Assembly (NCBI RefSeq): GCF_947501385.1 | Contig: NZ_CANMVP010000008.1 | Location: 92,561-156,560 of the forward strand | DNA length: 64,000 nucleotides | From: an uncultured Polaribacter sp. | Lineage (GTDB): Bacteria > Bacteroidota > Bacteroidia > Flavobacteriales > Flavobacteriaceae | Reading direction: 5' to 3' | Shown: piece after piece, positions 44,318 through 54,498 of the stretch | Layout of the letters: every line of letters begins with the position of its first letter | How positions within the stretch are numbered: the first letter of the stretch is position 1 | Translations under genes and position numbers: made by a program | Notes under the pieces: generated by a model | Seen by the model: only the letters and a program-made list of their open reading frames with translations | Told to the model about the DNA's origin: nothing | Databases searched by the model: none

Positions 44318-45037
44318 TTAATCACTTATTACCAGTTGTTTTTTGTTTCCTTGGTCATCAAAAGTATCAATATGAGGCTGTCCATCTTTGTCTACACATA
44401 TCTGCAATTTTAATTTATTATTTTTGTCCATTAAAAAAAGCCCTGTTTGTTCGGCATACGTTCTACCAATAAAAAGGCGCTGTGGAGCACGATTTTCCAC
44501 ATCCTCATAAAACTGATTAAATTTCTTTTCACGAGCTACAGAATCGGTTATCTGCATAATATTATTATACTCTTTGTTGATGATATCAGATCTTTTAGGG
44601 GAGCGTTCTTGAATCAAAAGCCCATATTGTCTTTTCCATTCTCCATCTTCTAGGTATTCATCTTTGCGCAAAGCCATAATTTGATCCCCTTTATATTGAT
44701 CAAAAGTTAAAAGTTGATACGTTCCTTCATCATCTATTCCGTAAACCAATCCACCAACTTCATCTCCTTCTTCGTTAAAAAACAATAGTCCAGCTGTTCC
44801 TCGTTCTGTTTTAGCTTCGTTTGAAACTTTTCCGTCTAGGGTTGCCAAGGCTTGTTTTTTAGGATTGCTCAATACCATAAACTTATTACCATCTTCGCCA
44901 ACTATGTTTAGTCTTTCCGTAGTGATTTCTGGAATAATTTTTGGGTTTTCTGAAAGGTTTTCTTTCGATTTTGAAAGAAACAAATAAACAATGATTGAGA
45001 GCAATAGTATTAAATTGACAATGGATAGTTTTTTCAT
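44318..45037 (-). CDS. Membrane-anchored hypothetical protein with beta-strand repeats
   Basis: A 239-aa protein with one N-terminal membrane anchor (NLILLLSIIVYLFL) and a beta-rich exterior. Two similar blocks bracket the core (TERLNIVGEDGNKFMVLSN and RLFIGRTYAEQTGLFLMDKN), plus GTAGLLFFNEEGDEVGGLVY. I recall uncharacterised bacterial proteins with the same 'I-N-V-V-x-x-D-G ... F-F-N-x-x-G-x-E-x-G-G' pattern but no function. It is 30 bp upstream of the alpha/beta-hydrolase on the same strand, so the pair may be an operon. Confidence 0.5.
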   Translation of the reverse strand: MKKLSIVNLILLLSIIVYLFLSKSKENLSENPKIIPEITTERLNIVGEDGNKFMVLSNPKKQALATLDGKVSNEAKTERGTAGLLFFNEEGDEVGGLVYGIDDEGTYQLLTFDQYKGDQIMALRKDEYLEDGEWKRQYGLLIQERSPKRSDIINKEYNNIMQITDSVAREKKFNQFYEDVENRAPQRLFIGRTYAEQTGLFLMDKNNKLKLQICVDKDGQPHIDTFDDQGNKKQLVISD

Positions 45038-45070
45038 AATTGTATAATTTTTAAACGTTTTTTTCTATAA

Positions 45071-45196
45071 TTATATTATATGCTCGAAATTTGTAAGAAT
45101 GTCATCAATCACATCGCCATCAATATCACTTCCTTTTTGTTGTTGACCAATACTACGTAGTAGAGATAATAAACGTATGCATATTTGATTATTCAT
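45071..45196 (-). CDS. Possible 41-aa small protein
   Basis: An ORF too short for the track, reading MNNQICIRLLSLLRSIGQQQ then KGSDIDGDVIDDILTNFEHII. It has balanced composition and ends 33 bp before the 44318-45037 gene on the same strand. It may be a small gene in that operon or a fragment of a larger lost one. No family recognised. Confidence 0.25.
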   Translation of the reverse strand: MNNQICIRLLSLLRSIGQQQKGSDIDGDVIDDILTNFEHII

Positions 45197-45308
45197 TATA
45201 CAAATATTAGAGTTTTCAGAAAATCGGAAGACAAAATTACTAGTGTTTTTTTAAAGGGATTAGTCAGAAAGTCTTTTTTTTTTAATTTATTCATTGTTGT
45301 AAGTAACC

Positions 45309-45401
45309 CCATCTCATAAGTGAAATAAAAATTATTTGAGAAAATATAATTAACAAACTAACACTAAGCCTCTATCAATAAAGGGCTTAAAGAATATAAA
45401 T
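45309..45401 (+). repeat. 93-bp direct repeat, right copy
   Basis: Starts CCATCTCATAAGTGAAATAA. Ungapped partner of 42061-42153. A weaker, partial third copy appears near 45800-45860 (GGGCTTAAAATACAATAACT compared with GGGCTTAAAGAATATAAATA). Confidence 0.8.
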
Positions 45402-45955
45402 ACTTATTAATCAGTTCTTTCGAATTTTCGAATTACTAACTTAAGAAAAGCAACTTTTTCTTTTTTTTTGAATTCTTTTTCTACAATAAAATTTAGAATT
45501 GTTAAGTAGACTTTACAGAAAGTAACAAACATTTTTTAAGTTGTACTATTTTTTCATCATAGATGATTTGCAAGTCATCTATATTATGATTGATACTTGA
45601 TGAGAATTCACTTCCTAAATATTTATGTGAATGGTCATTCTTCCAATAATAAGCTATAAAAGGTTTTATAGTTGATGTAAAATTAATTGTACTTTTTTAT
45701 CTTACAAATAAAAGTGATTTCTTACTAAAAATAAAATCATTTTCGTTTTTTAAACCTTTTCGAATTTTCGAAAAAGTAATGCTAAAATATAATGTTTCGA
45801 TATCTAAAAGGGGCTTAAAATACAATAACTCATTGATAATCAGGTATTAATTGATTCCATAGTAACACATAAAGGTGAGCTCATTTAAACCCATTCAAAA
45901 GTGTCAGTTTAAGACACTATCTTCTGATTTAATAGCATTCCCTAACATTATTCAA
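45402..45955 (+). other. Intergenic, degenerate repeats, no gene
   Basis: Non-coding, AT-rich. TTTCGAATTTTCGAA occurs twice (about 45419 and 45757), and part of the 93-bp repeat recurs near 45800-45860, so this looks like layered remains of a repeated or mobile element. The minus-strand PUL operon ends at the right edge. Confidence 0.5.
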
Positions 45956-48310
45956 TCATTTTACCTTAAATTCAAAATCTTCTTTTAAACCTCTAGATTT
46001 TGCTGTGATATTGATAGCTGATTCTGTATTACCAATCCTAATTAGTGCAGTTGCAATACCTGCTTCTGCCTTTATAGGATCTACATTTAAAATTTCTATG
46101 GCCTCACTTATACTTAATTCAATTGTTTCTGAAAAATTTGGATTTATAGTACCGTTATCATCAACCGCAGCGATATAACAAAACACGACATCATTAACAC
46201 CTGTTTGCGGTTTTTTACCACTTTCGTCTATCCAAATTTTAAGCTTTGTTGGTTTTTGAGGTGTTTTTACCACATCTTCACCAACTTCTTTTCCGTTCAT
46301 AAAACCAACTGCTTTTATAGTTCCTTTCTCAAATTTATTAATTTTAAAAGTAAATGGTGGATGATTTAGCTTATTGGTATTTTTCCCAGTGTCTGGTTTT
46401 TGTTTAGCTATTAATTCATCATTTAAATATAAACTAACTTCATCTGCATTAGAGAAAACTTTGATATCTAAAGGAGATTTCTCATTCCAAAAAGACGCAA
46501 TTTTTAAAACAGCACCTTCATCAAAATCTCTTTGACTTTGATAAAAATAGTAACCAAATTTTGGTATTCTAAAAGTATCCATAATTCCAGAGCGTTCTAT
46601 ATCTTCATGATACCCCCTATTATAATCGTACATTACCCAATAACTGTCTGAATAAGCAACTGTATTTAAATTATCATTATGAGCCTCTTGTATATTGTGC
46701 GCTTGTTGTAGCATTCTCGTTTCTCCAAAACCTCTTGCTTGTCTACTACTCATTTCGTCTCGTAAATCTGGAGGTAAATTGTCTTGATTTAATCCTGCAC
46801 TTTTAGAATAATATTCCCAATCTCCATATTCTGAAACTGAATAGGGTTTCTCAAAAGATGTTGGTGGGTGTAAAATTCGATGTTGACGCGCTTGCAGATA
46901 AATATCATAAACATCATCTTTCCAACCACAAGAAAATACGTTTTCTCCTGGATACTCTTCATGCACTATTTTATTCAATTTTTCCATAAAAAATAGAGGC
47001 ATAGCTGTTTCGTTTAATGAGACTTCCCAAGCCAAAACTGAAGGTCTATTTCTATCTCTTTTAATTAATTCTTTGGCAGATTTATAACAGTAATTTCGAA
47101 ATGCATCTGTATCATTATAATATTGCCAACCCATGATGGCATCAATAACTACCAAACCTAACTCATCACAAGCATCCATAAATGCAGGTGATTGTGGATA
47201 GTGTGATAATCTTATATAATTAAAACCAGCATCTTTTATTTTTTTTGCATCTCTATATTGTGCATTGTCAGATAATGCGTAACCAACAAATGGATATTCT
47301 TGATGACGATTTACGCCTCTTAAGAAAGTTTTTTCTCCGTTGATGTAAAGCTGATTTTCTTCATCAAAAGTAAATTCTCTAATCCCGAATTTGGTGATTT
47401 CTGAATCTATTTCTTTTTCATCAATAAAAATTCTTGTTTCTAATTGATATAAATTAGGATTTTTAGGTGACCATAATTTCGCTTCATTTATTTGAAACAA
47501 ATTATTGAATTCAGTATCTTTTTTTGCTTCAATTTTTTGAGTTGATACTTTTTCTTTGACTAAAGCATCATCGTAAAAAATGCGATTTATTAGTTTAACT
47601 TCTTTGGCTTTATTTTCTTCGTTAATAATATGCGTTTTAACTGCAACTTCAGATTTAGCTTTGGTAACTTTTGGATAAGTAATAAAAACACCACCACTTG
47701 CTATTTTATCTGCTAAAACTGGATCAGAAATATATGTTTTTTCTGAAATATGCAACCAAGCATTTCTATATAAACCACCAAACATATTAAAATCTAATCG
47801 CTCTAGAGGTTTTGGTCCTGTAATTTTATTATCTGTATTGTCTAATTTTACTGCAATTATATTATCGTTTCCCTTTTTTACAAATTTGGTGATATCTACT
47901 TTTACAGGTAAATAACCTCCATGATGTTCTGAAACTAAAGAGCCATTAACCCAAACTTTAGAAAAGTTCATTGCTGCTTCTAATTCTAAAAAAACTTTTT
48001 TAGTATTTGGATTTACAGGAATATCAAATGTTTTTCTGTACCAACAAATGCCTTGCCATTGATCGTTTACAATTAAAGGTTCTATCTTTGCTGTATGTGG
48101 TAAACTTACTGATTCCCAAGAGGAAATATCAATGTTTTTTTCGCTAAAGTCTTTATTAAGGTTATTTTTATCCTCAATTCTTTTAAATTCCCAATTTTGA
48201 TTAAAATTTACCTTTCTTTCATAGTTTGATGTAGAATTACATGCAACCAAACTGATAATAATGACTGCTAAAAAACTATACTTCAACCCTTTTTTGAAAC
48301 TATTTTTCAT
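45956..48310 (-). CDS. GH2-family beta-galactosidase-like lipoprotein
   Basis: A 784-aa GH2 enzyme with a lipoprotein signal (VIIISLVACNST). In order: jelly-roll sugar-binding domain (about 35-190, WQGICWYRKTFDIP), Ig-like domain (about 195-305), TIM barrel (about 310-600) and C-terminal beta domains. The acid/base is Glu434 in AWEVSLNETAMP and the nucleophile Glu494 in SVSEYGDWEYYS. GH2 covers beta-galactosidases, glucuronidases and mannosidases. In a carrageenan setting a beta-galactosidase acting on desulfated beta-1,4-linked galactose is the natural reading, but specificity is not provable here. Last gene of the minus-strand operon, 18 bp after a sulfatase. Confidence 0.9.
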   Translation of the reverse strand: MKNSFKKGLKYSFLAVIIISLVACNSTSNYERKVNFNQNWEFKRIEDKNNLNKDFSEKNIDISSWESVSLPHTAKIEPLIVNDQWQGICWYRKTFDIPVNPNTKKVFLELEAAMNFSKVWVNGSLVSEHHGGYLPVKVDITKFVKKGNDNIIAVKLDNTDNKITGPKPLERLDFNMFGGLYRNAWLHISEKTYISDPVLADKIASGGVFITYPKVTKAKSEVAVKTHIINEENKAKEVKLINRIFYDDALVKEKVSTQKIEAKKDTEFNNLFQINEAKLWSPKNPNLYQLETRIFIDEKEIDSEITKFGIREFTFDEENQLYINGEKTFLRGVNRHQEYPFVGYALSDNAQYRDAKKIKDAGFNYIRLSHYPQSPAFMDACDELGLVVIDAIMGWQYYNDTDAFRNYCYKSAKELIKRDRNRPSVLAWEVSLNETAMPLFFMEKLNKIVHEEYPGENVFSCGWKDDVYDIYLQARQHRILHPPTSFEKPYSVSEYGDWEYYSKSAGLNQDNLPPDLRDEMSSRQARGFGETRMLQQAHNIQEAHNDNLNTVAYSDSYWVMYDYNRGYHEDIERSGIMDTFRIPKFGYYFYQSQRDFDEGAVLKIASFWNEKSPLDIKVFSNADEVSLYLNDELIAKQKPDTGKNTNKLNHPPFTFKINKFEKGTIKAVGFMNGKEVGEDVVKTPQKPTKLKIWIDESGKKPQTGVNDVVFCYIAAVDDNGTINPNFSETIELSISEAIEILNVDPIKAEAGIATALIRIGNTESAINITAKSRGLKEDFEFKVK

Positions 48311-48328
48311 ATGATTAATTGTACTTTT

Positions 48329-49762
48329 TTATTTTTTGAAAATTCCACCAGAAAAAGGATAATGTTGATTTTTAACACTCTCTCTTTTTAAGATTCGATT
48401 GGCTTTTTCTACCAACTCTGGATATTGTTTAGAAACATCATGTTCTTCACTTATATCTATTGATAAATCATATAATTCTGTATGATAATTATCGTACATT
48501 CTTACAGCTTTCCATTTTCCAAAACGAGTGGCTTGTTTAAACCCTTTTTCACCTCTACCTTCTTGAATTTCAAAATAGAGAAAGTCATGTTTTTGTTGAT
48601 TTTCTTTTCCTAATAATTCTGGCAACATAGAAATTCCATCAGTTGCATTTGGTGATGTTGTCTCTGCAACTTCTGCAAGAGTTGGCATCATATCATAAAA
48701 TGTAGCTTGATGGTTTGTTGTTTTTCCTTCAGGTATTTTATTTTGCCAATATGCAAACATGGGTACACGAACTCCTCCTTCATACAAATCTCTTTTAAAA
48801 CCCTTTAATCCACCAGAACTATCAAAAAACTGATAACTATGATGATTTTCGTTTGTTGGGCCATTATCGCTTGCAAACACAATTAATGTGTTTTCTAATT
48901 CACCAATTGCTTTTAATTTATAGAAAAGTCTTTTTATTTGACTATCTAACATCGTAATTCTTGCAGCATGACGTCTTTCAATTTCTGGCCATTTTTTAAT
49001 TTTATCAATATATAAATCTGTTTTACTTAAAAAGAATTCATGAGCATGTGGTGTTCTATAAGACATATATAAAAAGAATGGTTTGTCATTTTCTTTGTCT
49101 TCTAAATATTCTAAAGCAAAATTTGTTCTAAATTCGTCTAAACAAGAATAATTATTATAATTATAAAAAACAGAATCTTGTCTGTTATTTACCCAGTGAA
49201 CACGTTCATCTAATTCGTTTCCTTGTTCGTCTTCTCCCCATTGTTCTTGCACTGCATAATCAAAACCTCTACCTTTTGCCCAAGTAGACATGTCTTCTGG
49301 AGTGCCCATATGCCATTTACCAATCATTGCTGTTTGGTAACCAGCATTTTGTAACATTTCTCCTAGGGTTTTTTCTGATTTTTCTAACGGAACTCTATCC
49401 CATTTACCATTTACAATTCCTTTGTTTCCTCTGATACTTAAATGTCCTGTATGTAAGCCTGTCATTAAACTGGCTCTTGAAGGCGAACAAACAGAAGTAC
49501 CTGCATAAAAATCTGTAAACCGAACACCTTTAGAAGCTAACGAGTCTAAAAATGGAGTTTTTATTATTTTTTGACCATAAGAACCTAGTTCTCCATAACC
49601 CATATCATCCGCTAATAAAAAAATGATATTCGGTTTTTTATTGGTTTTATTTTCTTTTTTAATTTGTGATGTTTCAGTTTTATCAGAACTAGTACAACCA
49701 AAGAATATAGTTGTAATTAGTAAAAAACAAAAAAAAATTAATGAGGATAATTTCATAAACAT
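48329..49762 (-). CDS. S1 formylglycine sulfatase (lipoprotein)
   Basis: A 477-aa sulfatase with a lipoprotein signal (TTIFFGCTSS). The signature is C92-S-P-S-R in GTSVCSPSRASLMTG. Metal-site segments are LADDMGYGELG and FASDNGP, and GKWHMG lies between. It differs from its operon neighbours in the substrate-loop region (AVQEQWGEDEQGNELDERVH), so it probably removes a sulfate at a different position or from a different residue. Spacing of 15-18 bp to both neighbours marks one operon. Confidence 0.94.
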   Translation of the reverse strand: MFMKLSSLIFFCFLLITTIFFGCTSSDKTETSQIKKENKTNKKPNIIFLLADDMGYGELGSYGQKIIKTPFLDSLASKGVRFTDFYAGTSVCSPSRASLMTGLHTGHLSIRGNKGIVNGKWDRVPLEKSEKTLGEMLQNAGYQTAMIGKWHMGTPEDMSTWAKGRGFDYAVQEQWGEDEQGNELDERVHWVNNRQDSVFYNYNNYSCLDEFRTNFALEYLEDKENDKPFFLYMSYRTPHAHEFFLSKTDLYIDKIKKWPEIERRHAARITMLDSQIKRLFYKLKAIGELENTLIVFASDNGPTNENHHSYQFFDSSGGLKGFKRDLYEGGVRVPMFAYWQNKIPEGKTTNHQATFYDMMPTLAEVAETTSPNATDGISMLPELLGKENQQKHDFLYFEIQEGRGEKGFKQATRFGKWKAVRMYDNYHTELYDLSIDISEEHDVSKQYPELVEKANRILKRESVKNQHYPFSGGIFKK

Positions 49763-49777
49763 AGAGTTATTTTTATT

Positions 49778-51214
49778 CTATTTAAAAGGAAATAATTTGG
49801 AAGTAGAGTGCTCTTTTTTCAATATGTTTTTTATTTCTAGAACTATTTTTGGATGTAAATCTGCTACATTATTTGTCTCTTTTTCATCTTTTGATAAGTT
49901 ATATAATTCTAATCTTCCTTTATTTTTCTCTTTAGAATTTATATTGTACCAAACTGCTTTCCACTTGCCTTTTCTCAATGCTTTTCTACCTCCTCGAATG
50001 TTAAACTCCCAATACAAAAACTCGTGTTCTCTTTGATTTTTTCTATCATTTAATAAAGTTGGGAGCAAAGAAATTCCGTCTGAATTGTAATTACCTTGTG
50101 CACCAGATATTTCTACAATTGTTGGTAAAATATCCCAAAAAGCAGAGACGTGATTTGAGATAGAGTTCTTTTTTATTTTTGATGGCCATGAAACAATAAA
50201 AGGTGCTCTAATTCCACCTTCATATAAATCTCTTTTTACACCTCTTAATCCGCCAGAACTATTAAAATATTTAGGGTTTGCACCACCTTCTGTATGAGGA
50301 CCATTATCACTAGAAAACATGATAATTGTGTTATCTGCAATACCTAACTCTTCTACTTTTTTAACAATTTGTCCAACATATTCATCCATTCTATTTACCA
50401 TTGATGCAAATGTTGCATACGGTTTTTCTTGTGACGAATATTCTTTTGGGACGATATCTTTACCATAATCTGAAGTATATCTACTATCTTTTGTATGCGG
50501 AACTTCTTCAAATTTATTCTCATACTTTTTAAACAACGAATCTTTTGGTGAAATGATTTCTGCATGAGGCAATACCAAAGGAACGTAAGCAAAAAAAGAT
50601 TTTTCTTTATTTTTTTGTATAAATTCTAATGTTTTTTTCTGAATTACATCTGGAGCATAAGTTACTTTTTTTGTCCAGTCATTCCCTGATAAAGAATCTA
50701 TTTTTTGATTATGATTCAGGTAAGGTGGATAATAACGATGTGCTAATTTTTGGTCATTATAACCATAAAACTCATCAAACCCTTGATTATTTGGGTCTCC
50801 TTCTCCAAAACCTAATCCCCATTTCCCAAACATACCAGTTACATAACCTTCTTTTTTTAATATTTCTGCAATTGTAATAGCATTTGCTGGTAAAGGTGTC
50901 TGTCCGTCACCAAATTCCTTATTTCCTCTAATTGGAGTATGACCAGTGTGTTGACCAGTCATTAAAGAAGATCGAGAAGGGGCACAGACAGAAGCTCCAG
51001 AATAATGTTGCGTAAAACGAATTCCTTGAGAAGCTAAATCGTCTAAATTGGGCGTTTCTATCCTTTTTTGTCCATAAACACCTAAATCTCCATAACCCAA
51101 ATCATCAGCTAAAATATATATGATGTTTGGTTTTTTTTCTTGATGTTTCTCTTTTTTTGCGCAAAAAGAAATTAGTAACAAAAATGGTAATAAATGTAGT
51201 GCTTTAAACTTCAT
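49778..51214 (-). CDS. S1 formylglycine sulfatase (lipoprotein)
   Basis: A 478-aa sulfatase with a lipoprotein signal (FLLLISFCAKK). The signature is C77-A-P-S-R in GASVCAPSRSSLMTG. Metal sites are LADDLGYGDLG and FSSDNGP. GYNDQKLAHRYYPPYL is typical of arylsulfatase A-like enzymes in marine PULs. It lies in the middle of the sulfatase triplet. Position specificity unknown. Confidence 0.94.
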   Translation of the reverse strand: MKFKALHLLPFLLLISFCAKKEKHQEKKPNIIYILADDLGYGDLGVYGQKRIETPNLDDLASQGIRFTQHYSGASVCAPSRSSLMTGQHTGHTPIRGNKEFGDGQTPLPANAITIAEILKKEGYVTGMFGKWGLGFGEGDPNNQGFDEFYGYNDQKLAHRYYPPYLNHNQKIDSLSGNDWTKKVTYAPDVIQKKTLEFIQKNKEKSFFAYVPLVLPHAEIISPKDSLFKKYENKFEEVPHTKDSRYTSDYGKDIVPKEYSSQEKPYATFASMVNRMDEYVGQIVKKVEELGIADNTIIMFSSDNGPHTEGGANPKYFNSSGGLRGVKRDLYEGGIRAPFIVSWPSKIKKNSISNHVSAFWDILPTIVEISGAQGNYNSDGISLLPTLLNDRKNQREHEFLYWEFNIRGGRKALRKGKWKAVWYNINSKEKNKGRLELYNLSKDEKETNNVADLHPKIVLEIKNILKKEHSTSKLFPFK

Positions 51215-51234
51215 TTTAAAATTTATAAATATTA

Positions 51235-52785
51235 CTAATCGAATGTGATATCTTTAGAGTTTTCACCATATTTTTTTCCTCTTATTTCTTCAAAAGTTTT
51301 GATCATTTCTTGAAGTTTTTCTGGTTTTGATTTTGCCAAATTGTTTTGCTGTGATTTATCTTCCTTCAAGTTATACAACTGATAATAAGGAAAACTACCA
51401 ACTTCAATGCCAACAGCTTCTCTGTAATTTTTGCCTTTGTAAGGTGGAATCATTATCCAATTTCCTTCTCTTAAAGCAGTTCTAGAAGTAGCTTCAATGA
51501 TTAAATGTTCTCTACCTTTTTCTGTCTGTCCTAAAAAAGTATTTAATAAATTTTCGCTATCTTTTAAGTCTTCTTCTGCGCCAACTAAATCTGCAATAGA
51601 AGCTAACAAATCTATTTGGCAAACTAAAGCATTTGATACTTGTGGTTTAATTTTTCCTTTCCAATAGATAATAAATGGTACTCTTGTACCAGCTTCAAAA
51701 ATACTGTATTTACCACCTCTTAAACCTCCTTTTGGATCGTGATTTCCAACTTTTTCAACAGCATCATCATAATAACCATCATTTAAAACTGGCCCATTAT
51801 CACTTGAAAAAACAATTAATGTGTTTTCTAAAATTCCTTCTTTTTCTAGAGTTTTTATAAACTCACCAACCATAAAATCTGCTTCTAAAATTACATCACC
51901 TCTTGGTCCCATTCCAGATTTACCTACAAATCTTGGATGTGGAGTTCTTGGTACATGTGGTTGTTGCATGGCATAGTATAAAAAGAAAGGTTCTTTTTTA
52001 TGTGATTTTACATAATCTTGTGCCTTAGCCAAAAAGTGATCTGCCATATCAATATCGCTCCATTTTGCTGCTTCACCACCTTTCATATAGCCAATTCTTG
52101 GTATTCCGTTTACAATACTGCTGTTATGTCCATGATGCCATTTCATAGTTAGCATTTCTGGGTTAGATATTGCTGTAGGTTCTCCTTCGAAATTTTCTTT
52201 ATAGTTAATTTCTATTGAATCATTTTTATCTAAACCAACTACATTTCCGTCCTTTATATAAACTGTTGGCACTCTATCCTGCGTAGCTGCAAGAATGTAT
52301 GAATCATCAAAACCAACTTCATTTGGTCCTGGAGAAATACGTTTATTCCAATTAACAACTCCTGTTCCTAAACCTAAATGCCATTTACCTACAATTGCTG
52401 TTTGGTATCCTTTATTTTTTAATAATTTAGGCAAGGTTTGTTGTTCTGTTCCTATTAACAAAGGTGCTGTTCCTGGTAAAATTTTAGCGTTTTTATTTCG
52501 CCAAGGATAAACACCTGTTAATAAGGCATATCTACTTGGAGTACAAGTTGCAGATGAAGCATAACCATTTGTAAACTTTATACCTCCACTTGCTAAAGCA
52601 TCTATGTTTGGAGTTTGTAATTCAGTTGCTCCATAAGAAGATAAATCTCCATAACCTAAATCGTCTAAATAAATAATGACGATGTTGGGTTTGTTAATTT
52701 GTTTTTCTTCTTCTTTTTTCGTTTTGCAAGCAGAAAAGTAGATAGTTGAAAAAATTATGCTTAAAAAAATGATTTTTTTATCCAT
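51235..52785 (-). CDS. S1 formylglycine sulfatase, paralogue of 15452
   Basis: A 516-aa sulfatase with a lipoprotein signal (IFSTIYFSACKT). The signature is C81-T-P-S-R in SSATCTPSRYALLTG. It shares very long stretches with the sulfatase at 15452-17005 (for example the whole region around SYGATELQTPN, CTPSRYALLTG and FLLYYAMQQPHVPRTPHPRF) and is nearly equal in length. The pair must therefore come from a recent duplication and should attack the same sulfate. One copy is linked to the regulator, the other to the susCD operon. First of three sulfatases in the minus-strand operon. Confidence 0.95.
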   Translation of the reverse strand: MDKKIIFLSIIFSTIYFSACKTKKEEEKQINKPNIVIIYLDDLGYGDLSSYGATELQTPNIDALASGGIKFTNGYASSATCTPSRYALLTGVYPWRNKNAKILPGTAPLLIGTEQQTLPKLLKNKGYQTAIVGKWHLGLGTGVVNWNKRISPGPNEVGFDDSYILAATQDRVPTVYIKDGNVVGLDKNDSIEINYKENFEGEPTAISNPEMLTMKWHHGHNSSIVNGIPRIGYMKGGEAAKWSDIDMADHFLAKAQDYVKSHKKEPFFLYYAMQQPHVPRTPHPRFVGKSGMGPRGDVILEADFMVGEFIKTLEKEGILENTLIVFSSDNGPVLNDGYYDDAVEKVGNHDPKGGLRGGKYSIFEAGTRVPFIIYWKGKIKPQVSNALVCQIDLLASIADLVGAEEDLKDSENLLNTFLGQTEKGREHLIIEATSRTALREGNWIMIPPYKGKNYREAVGIEVGSFPYYQLYNLKEDKSQQNNLAKSKPEKLQEMIKTFEEIRGKKYGENSKDITFD

Positions 52786-52816
52786 TATCGAATAATATTA
52801 AAATTTAAATTGTAGT

Positions 52817-54484
52817 TTATCTGTCTTCAAGAATTAATAAATCGAAATTATCTAACCATAGTTTTTGAACAATTGCATCATTTTGTCCATTTTCGGTAAT
52901 ATTAATATCAAATCGACCTGCAGTTAGATCAGGTAAAGTTACTTCAGGTAAAGTAAGTCTTACCCATTTTCCTTTTTCTGTTATAGAAATATCAAAATTA
53001 AATGTACCTTCTACAGATGCTGTGAAATTATATTGAATGTTAGTCATCGTTGTTGCTGGATCTATAAAAACCCAAACAGATGGAATATAAGAACCTGCAC
53101 TCACAGGACTTAAATTACCATACTGACCACCTTGCAATCTTGCCAACGTTGGAATACCAGCAGCAGGTGTTTCAAATTTCATAGAACTATTGCCTTCGAA
53201 TGCCATAGAATCATCTCTAAAATAGTATAAAGGTCCGTTCTCATTATTTGCATTATGCTGTGCAAAATAACCTTCTGTGTTTGCTTTTTTAAATTGATTT
53301 CCAGAACCACCCCATTCTATCTCGTAGCCAGTATAACCATCAATATTCATAGCTCCTTGGAAATTCATTTCCACTGCTTGATTGCTAAAACTTGCTAAAT
53401 TTCTCTGATCTACAGAGGTAATATTCCCTGCCGTGTAAGAGAGAGTTATAACGTCTGTATTAAAGATTGGTTGGGTTAATACCAAATCTATTTGCGTAGC
53501 ATCATTAGAATTTATCGTTACTGATGATACAGGGATATTTTGGTCGAAACCAGCAGCCATATTTACAACATGAACTGTAAAATTACCTTCTTCTCCAGTA
53601 ACATTTGCAACTTCTCCAGTAACGTTAAATGATAATACTTCTGACTCGTTTTCTACGATCTCTCCATTAATTACAAAAGGTTTTGTAGATGGAATTACTT
53701 CTATATTTACTGGGATTAGTTTGGTGGCTATGCTTACAGCACTCTCAACATCTGTTCTACTTGATGTGATGCTACCACCAGAAAAATTTCCTAAACTGTT
53801 GTATAAAACACCAACTGAGTCTAACACACTTGTTGGTATATTTCCTCCATCAAAAGTCCATGTTCTTAAATTGGGTTGACCAACTACTGTTTTGTCTAAA
53901 AAAACAAGTTCTTCGCCAGCTTCTATCGTTAGTTTTTTCCATGATGCTTGATTTGAAATATCTGGCATATCTGTTTCATCAATATCTAAAACAATTTCTG
54001 TACCTCTTAAAATTTGAAAAGCTGGTTTAACATCGTCATAAACAGTAACAGTAAATGTTTTTTCAACTAACCAGGTGCCATCTTCTTGTTTTGTTGATTC
54101 TGCAACAGAATCTTTAAATACATTGTTTAACACAATTTCTTTAACTCCAGGTTCTGTAAATAAAACATTTAACAAATCTTCTTTAATAGTTAGTGGACCT
54201 GCTTCTTTAATAAAATCGGTATAAATTGAATCTTTTTCACTAAAAGTATTTTCTAATAAGCTTGTGCCAGAAGGAATACTCCAACTATGTGATATAGCAT
54301 TTTTAGAAAGATCTGTAAACCCAACGTAACTGTTTAGATTTGTGTTATAATTACTTGCATCAAATCCTTTGGAAGTAAACCATAGAAAGCTTGAGAAATA
54401 TCCACTAGGTGCTATATAATCTTCATTATTACAATTTGTAAATAGAAGAATTATTAAAACGTATAATATGTGTATTTTTTTCAT
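52817..54484 (-). CDS. Surface glycan-binding lipoprotein (SusE/F-position, PKD-like)
   Basis: A 555-aa lipoprotein (signal IILLFTNCNN) in the position directly after susD where SusE/F-type surface glycan-binding proteins are found. It has several beta-sandwich-like segments. Two are PKD-like near the N-terminus (SYVGFTDLSKNAISHSWSIP and LVFLDKTVVGQPNLRTWTFDGG). A central SusF-like domain follows, and the C-terminal 150 residues resemble a carbohydrate-binding jelly roll. No catalytic motif is present. It probably binds the polymer at the cell surface and helps GH82 and SusCD; ligand specificity is inference. Confidence 0.7.
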   Translation of the reverse strand: MKKIHILYVLIILLFTNCNNEDYIAPSGYFSSFLWFTSKGFDASNYNTNLNSYVGFTDLSKNAISHSWSIPSGTSLLENTFSEKDSIYTDFIKEAGPLTIKEDLLNVLFTEPGVKEIVLNNVFKDSVAESTKQEDGTWLVEKTFTVTVYDDVKPAFQILRGTEIVLDIDETDMPDISNQASWKKLTIEAGEELVFLDKTVVGQPNLRTWTFDGGNIPTSVLDSVGVLYNSLGNFSGGSITSSRTDVESAVSIATKLIPVNIEVIPSTKPFVINGEIVENESEVLSFNVTGEVANVTGEEGNFTVHVVNMAAGFDQNIPVSSVTINSNDATQIDLVLTQPIFNTDVITLSYTAGNITSVDQRNLASFSNQAVEMNFQGAMNIDGYTGYEIEWGGSGNQFKKANTEGYFAQHNANNENGPLYYFRDDSMAFEGNSSMKFETPAAGIPTLARLQGGQYGNLSPVSAGSYIPSVWVFIDPATTMTNIQYNFTASVEGTFNFDISITEKGKWVRLTLPEVTLPDLTAGRFDINITENGQNDAIVQKLWLDNFDLLILEDR

Positions 54485-54498
54485 CCTTTTTATTTTTA

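Noticed and set aside
49623-50036. 137-aa plus-strand ORF across two sulfatase genes
   Set aside because: Antisense to both sulfatases and to their junction; hydrophobic content comes from the reverse complement of their signal peptides.
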